64,000 nucleotides of DNA from Oscillospiraceae bacterium (GCA_015064155.1 SVST01000002.1:110384-174383), one strand, 5' to 3'; positions 33,951 through 42,080 are shown, counted from the stretch's first letter. The notes: a model not told the origin generated them from the sequence alone. A program made the numbers and translations.

Positions 33951-34904
33951 TCAACGTCTGCTCAAGCACAAAGCCTCTCCCAAAACGTCGTCAAAGCTCC
34001 GCACCTCACCGTTTTGCGTCATATCGATCCAATGAACGTAGTCCTTCGCGCCAAACCACGTCATCTGCCGTTTGGCATAGCGGCGCGTCGCGCGCTTCAA
34101 GGACTCCACAGCACAGTCAAGCGACTCCTCTCCACGCAAGAAGCCCAATAGCTCCTTGTATCCGATCGCCTGCGCGGCGGTCGCATTCTTTTCAAACACA
34201 CCCTCTGCAAGAAGGCTCTCCGTTTCGGCAAGCAGCCCCGCCTGCAGCATCAGATCTACACGGCGGTCGATGCGCTCGTACAGCACCTCCCGATCGGGGT
34301 AGCGCAACCCGATCACGGTTGCGTCGTAGGGGGACTCTACCGTCTTGGAGCGTCGATCCGCCTCGCTTTTCGTGATCCCCGAGGTTTGATAGATCTCGAT
34401 GGCGCGCACCACGCGCTTGACGTTATTCGGGTGAATACCCGCAGCACTTTCGGGATCAATCTCGGCAAGACATGCGTGAAGTGCCTCGTTTCCGTGCGTT
34501 TCGGCAAAGGAAAACAGCTCCTTTCGCACCGCGGGATCGGTTTCGGTTTCTTCAAACCCACCGCCACGCAACAAAGCGTCAAGATAAAGTCCCGTGCCAC
34601 CGCACAGAATCGGCAATTTCCCACGCGCCGCGATTTCTTCAACCGCGCGCTTGGCATGTTCAACGTACTCGGCACAGGAAAACGGCAGCTCAGGATCCAC
34701 AAAATCGATCAGATGATGCGGCACCCCGTCCTGCTCCTCGCGCGTCGGCTTTGCCGTTCCGATATTCATGCGACGGTAGATCTGCATCGAATCGCAGGAT
34801 ACGACCTCCCCGTTCAAAGCCTTTGACACGGCAACCGCCAAAGCACTTTTCCCACTTGCCGTGGAGCCGACAACAGCCAGAATTCGGATTTTGTGTTCTG
34901 CCAT
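33951..34904 (-). CDS. miaA: tRNA dimethylallyltransferase
   Basis: A 317-residue enzyme that prenylates A37 of tRNAs reading U-starting codons. The P-loop VVGSTASGKSALAV is at residues 11-24. DSMQIYRRMNIGTAKPTREE and HHLIDFVDPELPFSCAEY are signature blocks, and RYAKRQMTWF is near the C-terminus. The ATG at 34904 follows GGAAAGGAG; a longer frame has no ribosome site. It is the first gene of the minus-strand run to yggS and sepF. Confidence 0.95.
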   Translation of the reverse strand: MAEHKIRILAVVGSTASGKSALAVAVSKALNGEVVSCDSMQIYRRMNIGTAKPTREEQDGVPHHLIDFVDPELPFSCAEYVEHAKRAVEEIAARGKLPILCGGTGLYLDALLRGGGFEETETDPAVRKELFSFAETHGNEALHACLAEIDPESAAGIHPNNVKRVVRAIEIYQTSGITKSEADRRSKTVESPYDATVIGLRYPDREVLYERIDRRVDLMLQAGLLAETESLLAEGVFEKNATAAQAIGYKELLGFLRGEESLDCAVESLKRATRRYAKRQMTWFGAKDYVHWIDMTQNGEVRSFDDVLGEALCLSRR

Positions 34905-34979
34905 AGAAAGCTCCTTTCCGACGATTCGTGACATGTAGCAAAAAGATGCCGACAAAAATTCATACAACTATTCATTATA

Positions 34980-35008
34980 ATTATATCACAACCAAAAGAA
35001 TTTGTCAA
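34980..35008 (-). promoter_or_regulatory. Promoter for the miaA-yggS-sepF run
   Basis: On the minus strand TTGACA (35008-35003), 17 bases, TATAAT (34985-34980): perfect consensus, about 75 bases before the miaA start. Confidence 0.85.
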
Positions 35009-35044
35009 TTGCCTGCACGCAAAATCAGCGTGCAAGATGCGAAA

Positions 35045-35071
35045 ACCCCAAGGAAAAATTTCCCTTGGGGT
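35045..35071 (-). terminator. Hairpin downstream of queA
   Basis: Stem ACCCCAAGG with CCTTGGGGT enclosing an A/T-rich loop. It lies 230 bases beyond queA, after the repeat element, and upstream of the miaA promoter. It is a plausible terminator but lacks a clear T run. Confidence 0.55.
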
Positions 35072-35122
35072 GTATTTCGGAAAAGGCGCGCCGCTTGCAA
35101 CGAAAGACGCGCAGTATTGGAC

Positions 35123-35298
35123 GATTTATACAATCAGCATCGCGTCATCGAAGTTTATAGCATATAAGATGCAAAACTTCGATGAGTGAAAAGTGAAGAG
35201 TGAAGAGTGAAAAGAATTGGTTGCTTTTTGCATTTGCAAAAAGCTTCATTTTCTTTTATCTATTCTCTTTTATCTCTTATCTGCTGATTGTATAAATC
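35123..35298. repeat. 176-bp element with 17-bp perfect terminal inverted repeats, next to queA 3' end
   Basis: GATTTATACAATCAGCA (35123-35139) is mirrored by TGCTGATTGTATAAATC (35282-35298). The same motif also forms the end of queA, which ends CTGATTGTATAA. Inside are short GAAGAGTGAAAAG-type tandem repeats (about 35185-35215), a GCTTTTTGC/GCAAAAAGC hairpin (about 35222-35245), and an inner inverted repeat CATCGAAGTTT/AAAACTTCGATG. No coding potential. This accounts for most of the 34905-35300 gap. Confidence 0.75.
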
Positions 35299-35300
35299 TT

Positions 35301-36380
35301 TTATACAATCAGCATCGCGTCGCCGAAGCTGAAAAACCGATACTCCTCCTCTACCGCCGTACGATAAGCTTCCATCACGCGGTCACGGTCGTAGAATGCC
35401 GACACCAACATCAAAAGCGTGCTTTCCGGCAGGTGGAAATTGGTAATCAACGCGTCTACTGCCTTGAATTTGTATCCGGGGTAGATAAAAATACCCGTAT
35501 CCCCCGATTTTGCAGGGATAAAGCCGTTTTCGTCGGCTACAGACTCAATGGTGCGACAAGAGGTCGTCCCCACGCAGATCAAGCGTCCGCCTTTGGCTCG
35601 ACGCTCGTTGATCACACGCGCGCTCTCTGCGGGGACCGAGAAAAATTCGGTGTGCATCACGTGCTCGTCGATGCGGTCGGCTTTGACGGGGCGAAACGTC
35701 CCCAGCCCCACGTGCAGCATGACCGGCGCGATAGCAACTCCCTTTTCGCGGATGCGATCAAGCAGAGCCGGCGTAAAATGCAGACCCGCCGTGGGAGCCG
35801 CCGCAGAGCCTTCCTCGCGAGCATAAACGGTTTGGTAGCGGTCGTTATCCTGCAGCTGCACGGTAATATACGGAGGCAGCGGCATCATGCCGATCTCTTG
35901 GAGCAACACGTAAATGCTTTCATATTTTGCGTGATCGTAGGTGAATCGGATGATGCGGTTGCCCTCCTCCACCAAGTCCAACACCTCGCCCAGAAGCAGT
36001 CCCTCTCCGAAAACGAGCTTCATCCCAACGCGCGCGCGTTTGCCGGGCTTTACCAGCACCTCCCACGTATCCAGCTCTCGCTGGCGAAGCAAAAGCAGCT
36101 CGATCAAAGCCTCGGGTCTATCCTGTACGTGTCCGTAAAGGCGCGCGGGGATGACCTTGGAATCGTTAATCACCAAAACGTCGTTCGGCTGTAGATAGTC
36201 TAACAAATCAAAAAAATGACGGTGCTCAAGCGTCCCGTTCCGTCTGTCCAGCACCATCATACGCGAGCTGTCACGCGGCTCGATCGGATGCTGTGCGATT
36301 CTCTCCTCGGGTAGGTCATAAAAGAAATCGCTTGTGCGCAGCTCGGTATCGGGCTTTTGATTGACAATCACTTCACTCAT
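35301..36380 (-). CDS. queA: S-adenosylmethionine:tRNA ribosyltransferase-isomerase
   Basis: A 359-residue enzyme of queuosine synthesis that transfers the ribosyl part of SAM to preQ1-modified tRNA. Visible motifs are FFYDLPEERIAQHPIEPRDSSR at the front, VINDSKVIPARLYG, AAPTAGLHFTPALL, VMLHVGLGTFRPV and ALITNFHLPESTLLMLVSAF. The ATG at 36380 follows GGAGGGAG by 9 bases. Its last 30 bases are partly repeated 175 bases further on. No other queuosine genes are present in the window. Confidence 0.95.
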   Translation of the reverse strand: MSEVIVNQKPDTELRTSDFFYDLPEERIAQHPIEPRDSSRMMVLDRRNGTLEHRHFFDLLDYLQPNDVLVINDSKVIPARLYGHVQDRPEALIELLLLRQRELDTWEVLVKPGKRARVGMKLVFGEGLLLGEVLDLVEEGNRIIRFTYDHAKYESIYVLLQEIGMMPLPPYITVQLQDNDRYQTVYAREEGSAAAPTAGLHFTPALLDRIREKGVAIAPVMLHVGLGTFRPVKADRIDEHVMHTEFFSVPAESARVINERRAKGGRLICVGTTSCRTIESVADENGFIPAKSGDTGIFIYPGYKFKAVDALITNFHLPESTLLMLVSAFYDRDRVMEAYRTAVEEEYRFFSFGDAMLIV

Positions 36381-36541
36381 TAAAAAGAACTCCCTCCATG
36401 GCAATTTTTCGGCACGGCGCATATACTGAAAGCAGCGTCCGTCCCACTCGTTTCTCGTATAATAGGATACCACAAACCCCTCGAAATTGCAATGCTTTTC
36501 CCCAAAAATGCCCTAAAAATACCGGTTAGAAGGAGCAACGC

Positions 36542-37423
36542 ATGAGTTTACACAAAACAACGCTGTTTACGGGGGTCGCCACCGCGCTGATTACTCCGTT
36601 TGCAAACGATAAAATTGACTTTGATTCCTTGGAATGCCTAATCGAACGTCAAATCGATGCCAAGGTTGATGCCCTGCTGGTTGCGGGAACCACGGGAGAA
36701 AGCGCGACCTTGACCTTCCAAGAGCTGTTCGACCTGACTGCATTTGCCAAGCAACGGATACGCGGTCGCGTTCCGCTTCTTGCGGGATGCGGCTCCAATT
36801 CCACGGCACACGCAATCAGGCTTGCCGAGGTTGCGGCAGAAGCGGGCGCCGACGGACTGTTGGCGGTGACTCCCTACTATAACAAAGCCTCCGATCAAGG
36901 TCTGCTTCTGCATTACCGCGCGCTTGCAGATGCCGCCAAAAGACCCTTGATTTTGTACAACGTCCCCTCTCGCACGGGCTACCACTTGACGATGCCGCTT
37001 TACCGTCAGCTTGCGGTGCACCAAAACATCGTCGGGGTCAAGGAGGCATCGGGAGATCTTGGACTGTTTGAAGCCCTTTGCGACGAGTGCGGTGATAATC
37101 TGGACGTTTACACGGGAAACGACCACCAATTGGTTGCCTCGGTCAAGCTGGGAGGCAAGGGCGTGATCTCGGTTTGCTCCAACGTGATTCCTGCCGAAAC
37201 TGCCGCACTCTACCGCTTCTGCGCTTGCGGGGATTGGAGGTCAGCGGGACGCGAAAAACGCGCCTTGTACGGACGGATGCAAGCCCTCTTTTGGGAGGTC
37301 AACCCCATCCCCGTCAAATACGTTGCCGCGCAGATGGGGCTTTGCCGTCTTGAATACCGTCTGCCACTCTGCGAGCCGTCCCCCGAAACCGCAAACCGAC
37401 TGCGGGAAATATTTGATCTGTAG
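36542..37423 (+). CDS. dapA: 4-hydroxy-tetrahydrodipicolinate synthase
   Basis: A 293-residue TIM-barrel enzyme joining pyruvate and aspartate semialdehyde on the lysine/diaminopimelate route. GTTGESATLTFQE carries the substrate-binding Thr pair, YNVPSRTGYHL the catalytic Tyr, and VGVKEASGD the Schiff-base lysine at residue 167. GAAGGAG precedes the ATG. It is monocistronic, with queA divergent upstream. No lysine riboswitch is visible in the 160-base upstream gap. Confidence 0.94.
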   Translation: MSLHKTTLFTGVATALITPFANDKIDFDSLECLIERQIDAKVDALLVAGTTGESATLTFQELFDLTAFAKQRIRGRVPLLAGCGSNSTAHAIRLAEVAAEAGADGLLAVTPYYNKASDQGLLLHYRALADAAKRPLILYNVPSRTGYHLTMPLYRQLAVHQNIVGVKEASGDLGLFEALCDECGDNLDVYTGNDHQLVASVKLGGKGVISVCSNVIPAETAALYRFCACGDWRSAGREKRALYGRMQALFWEVNPIPVKYVAAQMGLCRLEYRLPLCEPSPETANRLREIFDL

Positions 37424-37476
37424 CTTTTGTATCTACTTTTTATTGACAATTTCACATTGCCGGCGGTTTTCGTGAT

Positions 37477-37520
37477 ACAACTAAAACGGGCTCCGCAAAA
37501 TCGCGGAGTCCGTTAGTTGT
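37477..37520. terminator. Long hairpin after dapA
   Basis: ACAACTA, ACGGGCTCCGC on the left (37477-37496) with GCGGAGTCCGT, TAGTTGT on the right (37503-37520); the core is nearly the same as the terminator at 14228. It can end dapA and would also end a transcript from the minus-strand promoter at 37641. Confidence 0.82.
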
Positions 37521-37588
37521 ATTTTCGGAGTTATTCCAGCGGGACACTGCCGTCAGATCTGCCCTCCTTTTTCCGTTATTATTTACTC

Positions 37589-37608
37589 TTGCACCTATAT
37601 AGGTGCAA
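37589..37608. promoter_or_regulatory. Perfect 20-bp palindromic operator
   Basis: TTGCACCTATATAGGTGCAA is perfectly symmetrical. A half-site GTGCAAA recurs at about 37659. It lies immediately downstream of a minus-strand -10 and 71 bases before the XRE start, so it is the likely binding site of that regulator. Confidence 0.75.
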
Positions 37609-37612
37609 ACAA

Positions 37613-37641
37613 ATTATAGCATAAAGCTATAATATTGTCAA
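37613..37641 (-). promoter_or_regulatory. Consensus minus-strand promoter with no recognisable gene
   Basis: On the minus strand TTGACA (37641-37636), 17 bases, TATAAT (37618-37613). It points away from the XRE gene toward dapA. Downstream are the operator, an AAAGGAGG site (about 37562-37569) and then the hairpin at 37520-37477, but no ATG-started frame. Confidence 0.75.
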
Positions 37642-37678
37642 GACTTGTTCCGAAATAAGTGCAAAAGAGAGAAAAATC

Positions 37679-37906
37679 ATGAACAAACAAATTGATAAAA
37701 AGGTAGGCAATAATATTCGGGTTCTTCGGGAAAAAGCAAATATGACACAAGAAATGCTCGCCATCAAATTACAAATTAACGGCTGTGATATCACCCGAAG
37801 TGCCGTTGCAAAAATTGAAGTTGCCCAACGGCATTTGTACCCCGACGAAATCATTCTGATCAAACACATCCTCAACGTTTCCTATGACGATATTTTTGCG
37901 CTTTAA
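37679..37906 (+). CDS. Small XRE-type HTH regulator
   Basis: A 75-residue single-domain protein with a lambda-repressor-like helix-turn-helix: NNIRVLREKANMTQEMLAIKLQINGCDITRSAVAKIE. It resembles the protein encoded at 49627 (shared VG-N--LR, GCDI and ILNV--DDIFA pattern). The ATG follows AGAGAGAAA. The palindrome upstream suggests autoregulation. Its target is unclear because the opposite promoter has lost or lacks a gene. Confidence 0.85.
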   Translation: MNKQIDKKVGNNIRVLREKANMTQEMLAIKLQINGCDITRSAVAKIEVAQRHLYPDEIILIKHILNVSYDDIFAL

Positions 37907-38060
37907 TATAAAAAAGGGCTGATTTATTCAGCGCAGAACAAAAGCCACGGAACCGGAAAAAGAAGAAATGGTTTTTACTGAATTCTCTTTATAAAGTTGA
38001 AATCCGCCGACAAATTTCACGCGGTACAGTATTTGCAGACGACCCGAGCCAAACGTGCAA

Positions 38061-38097
38061 ACGGGAGAGCTTCCTTAAGAAACTCTCCCGTTTTTTT
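38061..38097 (+). terminator. Terminator between XRE gene and repeat membrane protein
   Basis: ACGGGAGAG (38061-38069) with CTCTCCCGT (38083-38091) followed by a run of seven T. The 37907-38060 stretch before it shows only a small GCTGA/TCAGC hairpin and no gene. Confidence 0.88.
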
Positions 38098-38128
38098 GAC
38101 GTGCAATTCCTTGGGAAAGGAAGCCCGC

Positions 38129-39622
38129 TTATTTCACAAAGGTATACATGTCACCATAAACCATGTTGCCGTCCGAATCGATACGGAACAGATACAGACC
38201 GTCCAAATCATCCTTGTACAGGACAATTGCCGATGTATAGCTTCCCTTAGAGGTGTACAGCGTGAGCCAGCCCTGATCCGCATAGAAGTAGGAATACGTA
38301 GTGGCAACACCGTCCAACGTAAACTCAGCACTTTGATCGTTCTGAAGAATCAATTTGTTCTGCGCATTGAAGGTGTACGTACCGTAGTAATCCTTGGGAT
38401 CGCTGACAAGTCCCGCAAACGTGATCGCTTCAGTGCTGTATGCATTCCCGTTTTGATCTTCAAACGTGTAGCTTCCGTCTACTTGCTTCTCCAAGAAAAG
38501 AACTCTTGCAACTTCCGTTTCGCCCGCTTTGGTCAATACAAGAACCGATCCGTCGATTTCATACGAGGGGAAATAGAAGGTTGCCAATTCTTGATTCAAA
38601 TACTGATATTTATAAATGTTTGTAACCGTATCCTTGGTTGCCTGCTCAATCGTTTCCGTCAGCGTGCCGTTATCCAACACAAACTTACTGATGATGTATT
38701 TAGACGACGAATAATAGATCCCGTCATAGTCCTTGGGATCCTGCAAAAGCTCTTCGGTGGTAATCGGAGTCGTACCAAACGTCGTTTCCTCTGCATCGGT
38801 AAAGAAATAACTGCCGTCTGCATTCGTGTTTACCCACAAAATACGATCAATAGTTTTCAGATTTTCGGTGTAAAGAAGAATAGCAGCATTTTCGCGCTCC
38901 AAATATTTCTTTGCAAAACCTGCGGATACGTAGCGATACGAGAAAACTTTCTCATCGGCAATCTGTCCGGTTCTCTCAAACCGTACCGCCACCTGATCCT
39001 GATCGATCGCAAAGCTCTCCACGCCAAGATCACGGGTTCCGTAGTAGTTTCCGTAATAGTTCTTCGGATCCTCCAAAAGGCCGTCCATTGTAATGGGGTT
39101 CTTCGTATACGTCGAAACCCCCAGATCCCGTCCCATTTCCAAATAATATGCTCCGCTGTCGTCTTTCTTCAACGACCACACAGCACTGTAATTGCTGATA
39201 TTGCCGTCCTTGTCATAAACGATCAAAACGGGGGAATCCATCTTGAATTTCTTGTCCGCATATTTTTTGTCGGCATATTGCAGCGAGTATTCCCCGGTTT
39301 CTGACTCACTCAGGGATTCGGTCAAAAGAGTCGCACCGTTCTCGGTGATCTCGATCTTATAAATCACGTAATCCGCTTCATAGTAGTAGACTCCGTAATA
39401 ATCCTTGGGGTCTTTTCCGAAATTGTCGGAGCTCTTGATCTCTACCTTGGCATCGGGGTCACGGTAGCCAAACCGATCAAAGAAACTTCCAAGTCCCAAT
39501 CCCTCTCCTACCGCAAACGCACAGATAATCGAGAAAATACCGATCAACATCATGCACAGACATGCGAGAAGAATCTTTTTTTGCGAATTTTTGAAAGTTT
39601 GCTTGTTAAAACTCTTTGCCAT
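38129..39622 (-). CDS. Membrane-anchored protein with four ~112-residue repeats
   Basis: I do not recognise a family. The 497-residue protein has a basic N-terminus, one membrane segment at about residues 17-38, and a large outside part. Four repeats begin with the motif DPKDYYG at residues 71, 185, 295 and 408 (spacing 110-114), each predicted rich in beta strands and ending with a GSY-F or GAYYL turn. It may be a lipid- or wall-facing scaffold. It is 14 bases after the zinc-ribbon gene at 39637, so the two are probably one operon under the promoter at 40837. The ATG follows AAGGAGG. Confidence 0.8.
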   Translation of the reverse strand: MAKSFNKQTFKNSQKKILLACLCMMLIGIFSIICAFAVGEGLGLGSFFDRFGYRDPDAKVEIKSSDNFGKDPKDYYGVYYYEADYVIYKIEITENGATLLTESLSESETGEYSLQYADKKYADKKFKMDSPVLIVYDKDGNISNYSAVWSLKKDDSGAYYLEMGRDLGVSTYTKNPITMDGLLEDPKNYYGNYYGTRDLGVESFAIDQDQVAVRFERTGQIADEKVFSYRYVSAGFAKKYLERENAAILLYTENLKTIDRILWVNTNADGSYFFTDAEETTFGTTPITTEELLQDPKDYDGIYYSSSKYIISKFVLDNGTLTETIEQATKDTVTNIYKYQYLNQELATFYFPSYEIDGSVLVLTKAGETEVARVLFLEKQVDGSYTFEDQNGNAYSTEAITFAGLVSDPKDYYGTYTFNAQNKLILQNDQSAEFTLDGVATTYSYFYADQGWLTLYTSKGSYTSAIVLYKDDLDGLYLFRIDSDGNMVYGDMYTFVK

Positions 39623-39636
39623 CTCTATGCACCTCC

Positions 39637-40761
39637 TTAAAATTCACGGGGATCCGTACTCTGATCCTGAATGCGTCCGTTATTGAATGTCGTGTAGCTG
39701 CCGCCACTCTTGGAAACGTTTTCACGTTGCTCTTTCCCGCAATTCGGGCAGGTGTACGTGTCCAAATATTTATGGGTATACTCAATTTTATGTTTGCCAT
39801 CCGGATATGCGGGATTTTTCCAGTTCATCGTGGTAACCTTTTCGGTGGTTTCCAGGAATTTACGGTGATGGATCCGCTTTGTACCGCACTCGGGACAAGT
39901 GAAGCGTTCGCGCTGACGGGCAATCTTAAACAGAATGAATCCAACACCCACTTCGGCAAGTCCGCTGATCAACAGAAGGTAGTTACCAATCTGTTTTTCC
40001 AACAAGGCAAGAATCAACCCCAGTGCAAAGACTACCGCACAGATTGCGCATGCAATGTAAGTGGGGCGATTCGGATTTTTCTGTTTAACAGCAACAAATG
40101 AAACCTGTTGTACAGATTCTGCAGGTTTCTCGGGAGCAACAGGAGCCTTCTCCGATTCTTTGGCAGCTTCCTCTTTCTTTGCCTTCAAAACATCATATTG
40201 CGATTTGAAATAGGCACTCTGTCCAAAGCGGTAATACGTAATATCGCTCTCCGACATCACACGGTGCTTCCGAAAATACACCGCGCAGATCTCCACCAAG
40301 GTCATTGCCTCGGTATACAGCCGGCGAACCCCCTCTTCGTCTTCACTGTCGGTCGGCTGATAAAGCTCATCCATCTTGGTATAAATACCGTACAGCGTAA
40401 CTGCGGTAAACACGTCATTGATAAATCTGTTTTGAGAAATCTGTTTGGGATCTGCTTTTTCGACCTCGTTGCACAGGATTTCCAGTGCATCAAGTCGGTG
40501 GCAGTTGGTGGAAAGAAAATCTCCAATGCTCTCGCCCGTTCCCAAAACCTCTGTACTCTCTACATAATTTTCAAGATACGGACCGTACTTCAGCAGCGCA
40601 GCCACAATATCCTCGCAACTGTGAGGATTATTGCTCAGCTTTTTCATTTTTTCCACGGGAGATTCATTAGAATTCAAAACATCCTCGCAAAAGCGTTCAT
40701 CGGCTTCCATGATGCTTCCCCAATCCTTCTCGGCAGATTCCGAAATGATCTTGTCGCTCAT
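39637..40761 (-). CDS. Membrane protein with C-terminal zinc ribbon
   Basis: I do not recognise a named family. The 374-residue protein has an acidic alpha-helical N-terminal region (1-230), a Lys/Glu/Pro linker, two membrane segments (about 235-285: YIACAICAVVFALGLILAL and YLLLISGLAEVGVGFILF) and a C-terminal region with two CxxC pairs, CPECGTKRIHH and CPNCGKEQ, likely binding zinc. The tail is Ser/Gly/Thr-rich. It is divergent from a small XRE regulator with overlapping promoters and probably repressed by it. The ATG follows AAAGGAAAAAAG. Confidence 0.8.
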   Translation of the reverse strand: MSDKIISESAEKDWGSIMEADERFCEDVLNSNESPVEKMKKLSNNPHSCEDIVAALLKYGPYLENYVESTEVLGTGESIGDFLSTNCHRLDALEILCNEVEKADPKQISQNRFINDVFTAVTLYGIYTKMDELYQPTDSEDEEGVRRLYTEAMTLVEICAVYFRKHRVMSESDITYYRFGQSAYFKSQYDVLKAKKEEAAKESEKAPVAPEKPAESVQQVSFVAVKQKNPNRPTYIACAICAVVFALGLILALLEKQIGNYLLLISGLAEVGVGFILFKIARQRERFTCPECGTKRIHHRKFLETTEKVTTMNWKNPAYPDGKHKIEYTHKYLDTYTCPNCGKEQRENVSKSGGSYTTFNNGRIQDQSTDPREF

Positions 40762-40789
40762 AATCTTTTTTCCTTTCTCTGTGTTGTCT

Positions 40790-40837
40790 ATAAATAGAGC
40801 ATATTTGTATTATACTCTATTTATCGACAATTGTCAA
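40790..40837 (-). promoter_or_regulatory. Promoter of the 40761 operon with inverted-repeat operator
   Basis: On the minus strand TTGACA (40837-40832), 17 bases, TATAAT (40814-40809). A 10-bp inverted repeat, ATAAATAGAG (40790-40799) and CTCTATTTAT (40815-40824), brackets the -10, as expected for a repressor site. Confidence 0.85.
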
Positions 40838-40859
40838 GAGGTAGAGCATAATTTATAAT
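40831..40859 (+). promoter_or_regulatory. Promoter of the XRE gene, sharing its -35 with the divergent promoter
   Basis: TTGTCA (40831-40836), 17 bases, TATAAT (40854-40859). Its -35 occupies the same bases as the -35 of the minus-strand promoter, so the two cannot be bound by polymerase at once. Confidence 0.8.
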
Positions 40860-40877
40860 AAAAAGGGGGATTTTAAT

Positions 40878-41099
40878 ATGATTTCATACGAACCTTTTTA
40901 CAAAACACTCAAGGAAAAACAGATCAGCACCTATAAGCTCATCCATCAATACGGCATCAGCAGAAGTCTTTTGGACCGACTCAAGCACAACAAGCCACTC
41001 AGCACGGTAACGATTGATGACCTGTGCAAAATTCTTTCTTGCCGCGTGGAAGAGATTTTGGTTTTCGTCCCTGACGAGGAAAATAGATCGATCCAATAG
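40878..41099 (+). CDS. Small XRE/Cro-type HTH regulator
   Basis: A 73-residue single-domain HTH protein: FYKTLKEKQISTYKLIHQYG, GISRSLLDRLKHNKPLSTVTIDDLCKILSC. It belongs to the compact Cro/CI group often annotated as YozG-like. AAAAGGGGG precedes the ATG. It is divergent from the zinc-ribbon membrane gene and likely represses it and itself. The stop codon lies at the edge of a 21-bp perfect terminator stem. Confidence 0.87.
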   Translation: MISYEPFYKTLKEKQISTYKLIHQYGISRSLLDRLKHNKPLSTVTIDDLCKILSCRVEEILVFVPDEENRSIQ

Positions 41100-41135
41100 A
41101 AAAAAGCACCGAAACGGTGCTTTTTTCTATTGGAT
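41091..41135. terminator. 21-bp perfect-stem bidirectional terminator
   Basis: Arms 41091-41111 and 41115-41135 are exact complements around an AAA loop; the core is AAAAAAGCACCG/CGGTGCTTTTTT. It overlaps the XRE stop and ends the convergent trxB. Confidence 0.92.
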
Positions 41136-41136
41136 T

Positions 41137-42048
41137 TTACAGCCCATCGATGTATCTGCATGCGGCAATGGCAGCCACAGCACCGTCGGAAATCGCGGTT
41201 GCAACCTGACGAACCGCTTTTGCGCGGCAGTCGCCCGCCACGAAAATGCCCGCGGTCTTGGTTCCACAAGCCTCGTCGGAATCAAAATATCCGCCGGCAT
41301 TCAAGTCTGCTACGTCGGAGAATGCCTCGTTTTCGGGAACCAATCCGATCGCGACGAACATTCCGTCCAGTGCAAGCTCGGTCTTGGTGCCGTCCGACGT
41401 CTTCTGTACGGTAATGCCCGAAAATTCGGGGGTATCGGCAATCTCGGAAACCACGGTTCCCAAAATCACCTCCACGTTGCCTCGCTTCGCAAGGATCTCC
41501 TGCAAGCGGACCTCGCCCGTCAGAAAATCAAGATTCTGTACGACGTAGACCTTTTTGCAGCTTTCGGAAAGCAGGATCGCCTCCTGAAGTGCCGAATTTC
41601 CGCCGCCGATCAGCGCAACGGTCTTGTTCTTGTAAAACGCGCCGTCGCAAACCGCGCAAAACGAAATGCCGTCACCGATGAAGCGTTCCTCGTTGGGAAG
41701 CCCCAGGTGCCGATGCTTGGCACCGTTGGCAAGAATCACGGTAAGTCCCTCGTAGGTGTTTCCCTCCTCGGTATCCACCAGCTTTTTGGTGCCGTCGGTG
41801 CGAATTGCCGACACCGTTTCGATCTCCACGTCGGCTCCCTGCGCCAGCACCTGCCCCACCATCTTATCGGCGAGCTCACTTCCGCTGATGCTTTCGAATG
41901 CGGGGTAGTTTTCCACCTTGGGAGAAAAGGTGATCTGACCGCCGAACGCGCTCTTTTCCAAAATCAAAACACTTTTATTGGCGCGACGAGCATAGATAGC
42001 TGCTGCCAATCCGGCAGGTCCTCCGCCGACAACGATTAAATCATACAT
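41137..42048 (-). CDS. trxB: Thioredoxin reductase
   Basis: A 303-residue FAD/NADPH flavoprotein that reduces thioredoxin. The FAD loop VVGGGPAGLAAAIYA is at the N-terminus, the redox-active cysteines are in CAVCDG, the NADPH loop is ALIGGGNSALQEAILLS, and the C-terminal FAD motif is GIFVAGDCRAK. The ATG at 42048 follows AAAGGACG. It lies 71 bases after nrdD, which carries its own thioredoxin-like domain, so a role in supplying electrons to redox proteins near it is plausible. Confidence 0.95.
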   Translation of the reverse strand: MYDLIVVGGGPAGLAAAIYARRANKSVLILEKSAFGGQITFSPKVENYPAFESISGSELADKMVGQVLAQGADVEIETVSAIRTDGTKKLVDTEEGNTYEGLTVILANGAKHRHLGLPNEERFIGDGISFCAVCDGAFYKNKTVALIGGGNSALQEAILLSESCKKVYVVQNLDFLTGEVRLQEILAKRGNVEVILGTVVSEIADTPEFSGITVQKTSDGTKTELALDGMFVAIGLVPENEAFSDVADLNAGGYFDSDEACGTKTAGIFVAGDCRAKAVRQVATAISDGAVAAIAACRYIDGL

Positions 42049-42080
42049 AGGAAACGTCCTTTCATTTATCAATCAAAATG

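Noticed and set aside
36381..36541. Lysine riboswitch before dapA
   Set aside because: The gap is about 160 bases and lacks the conserved lysine aptamer blocks.
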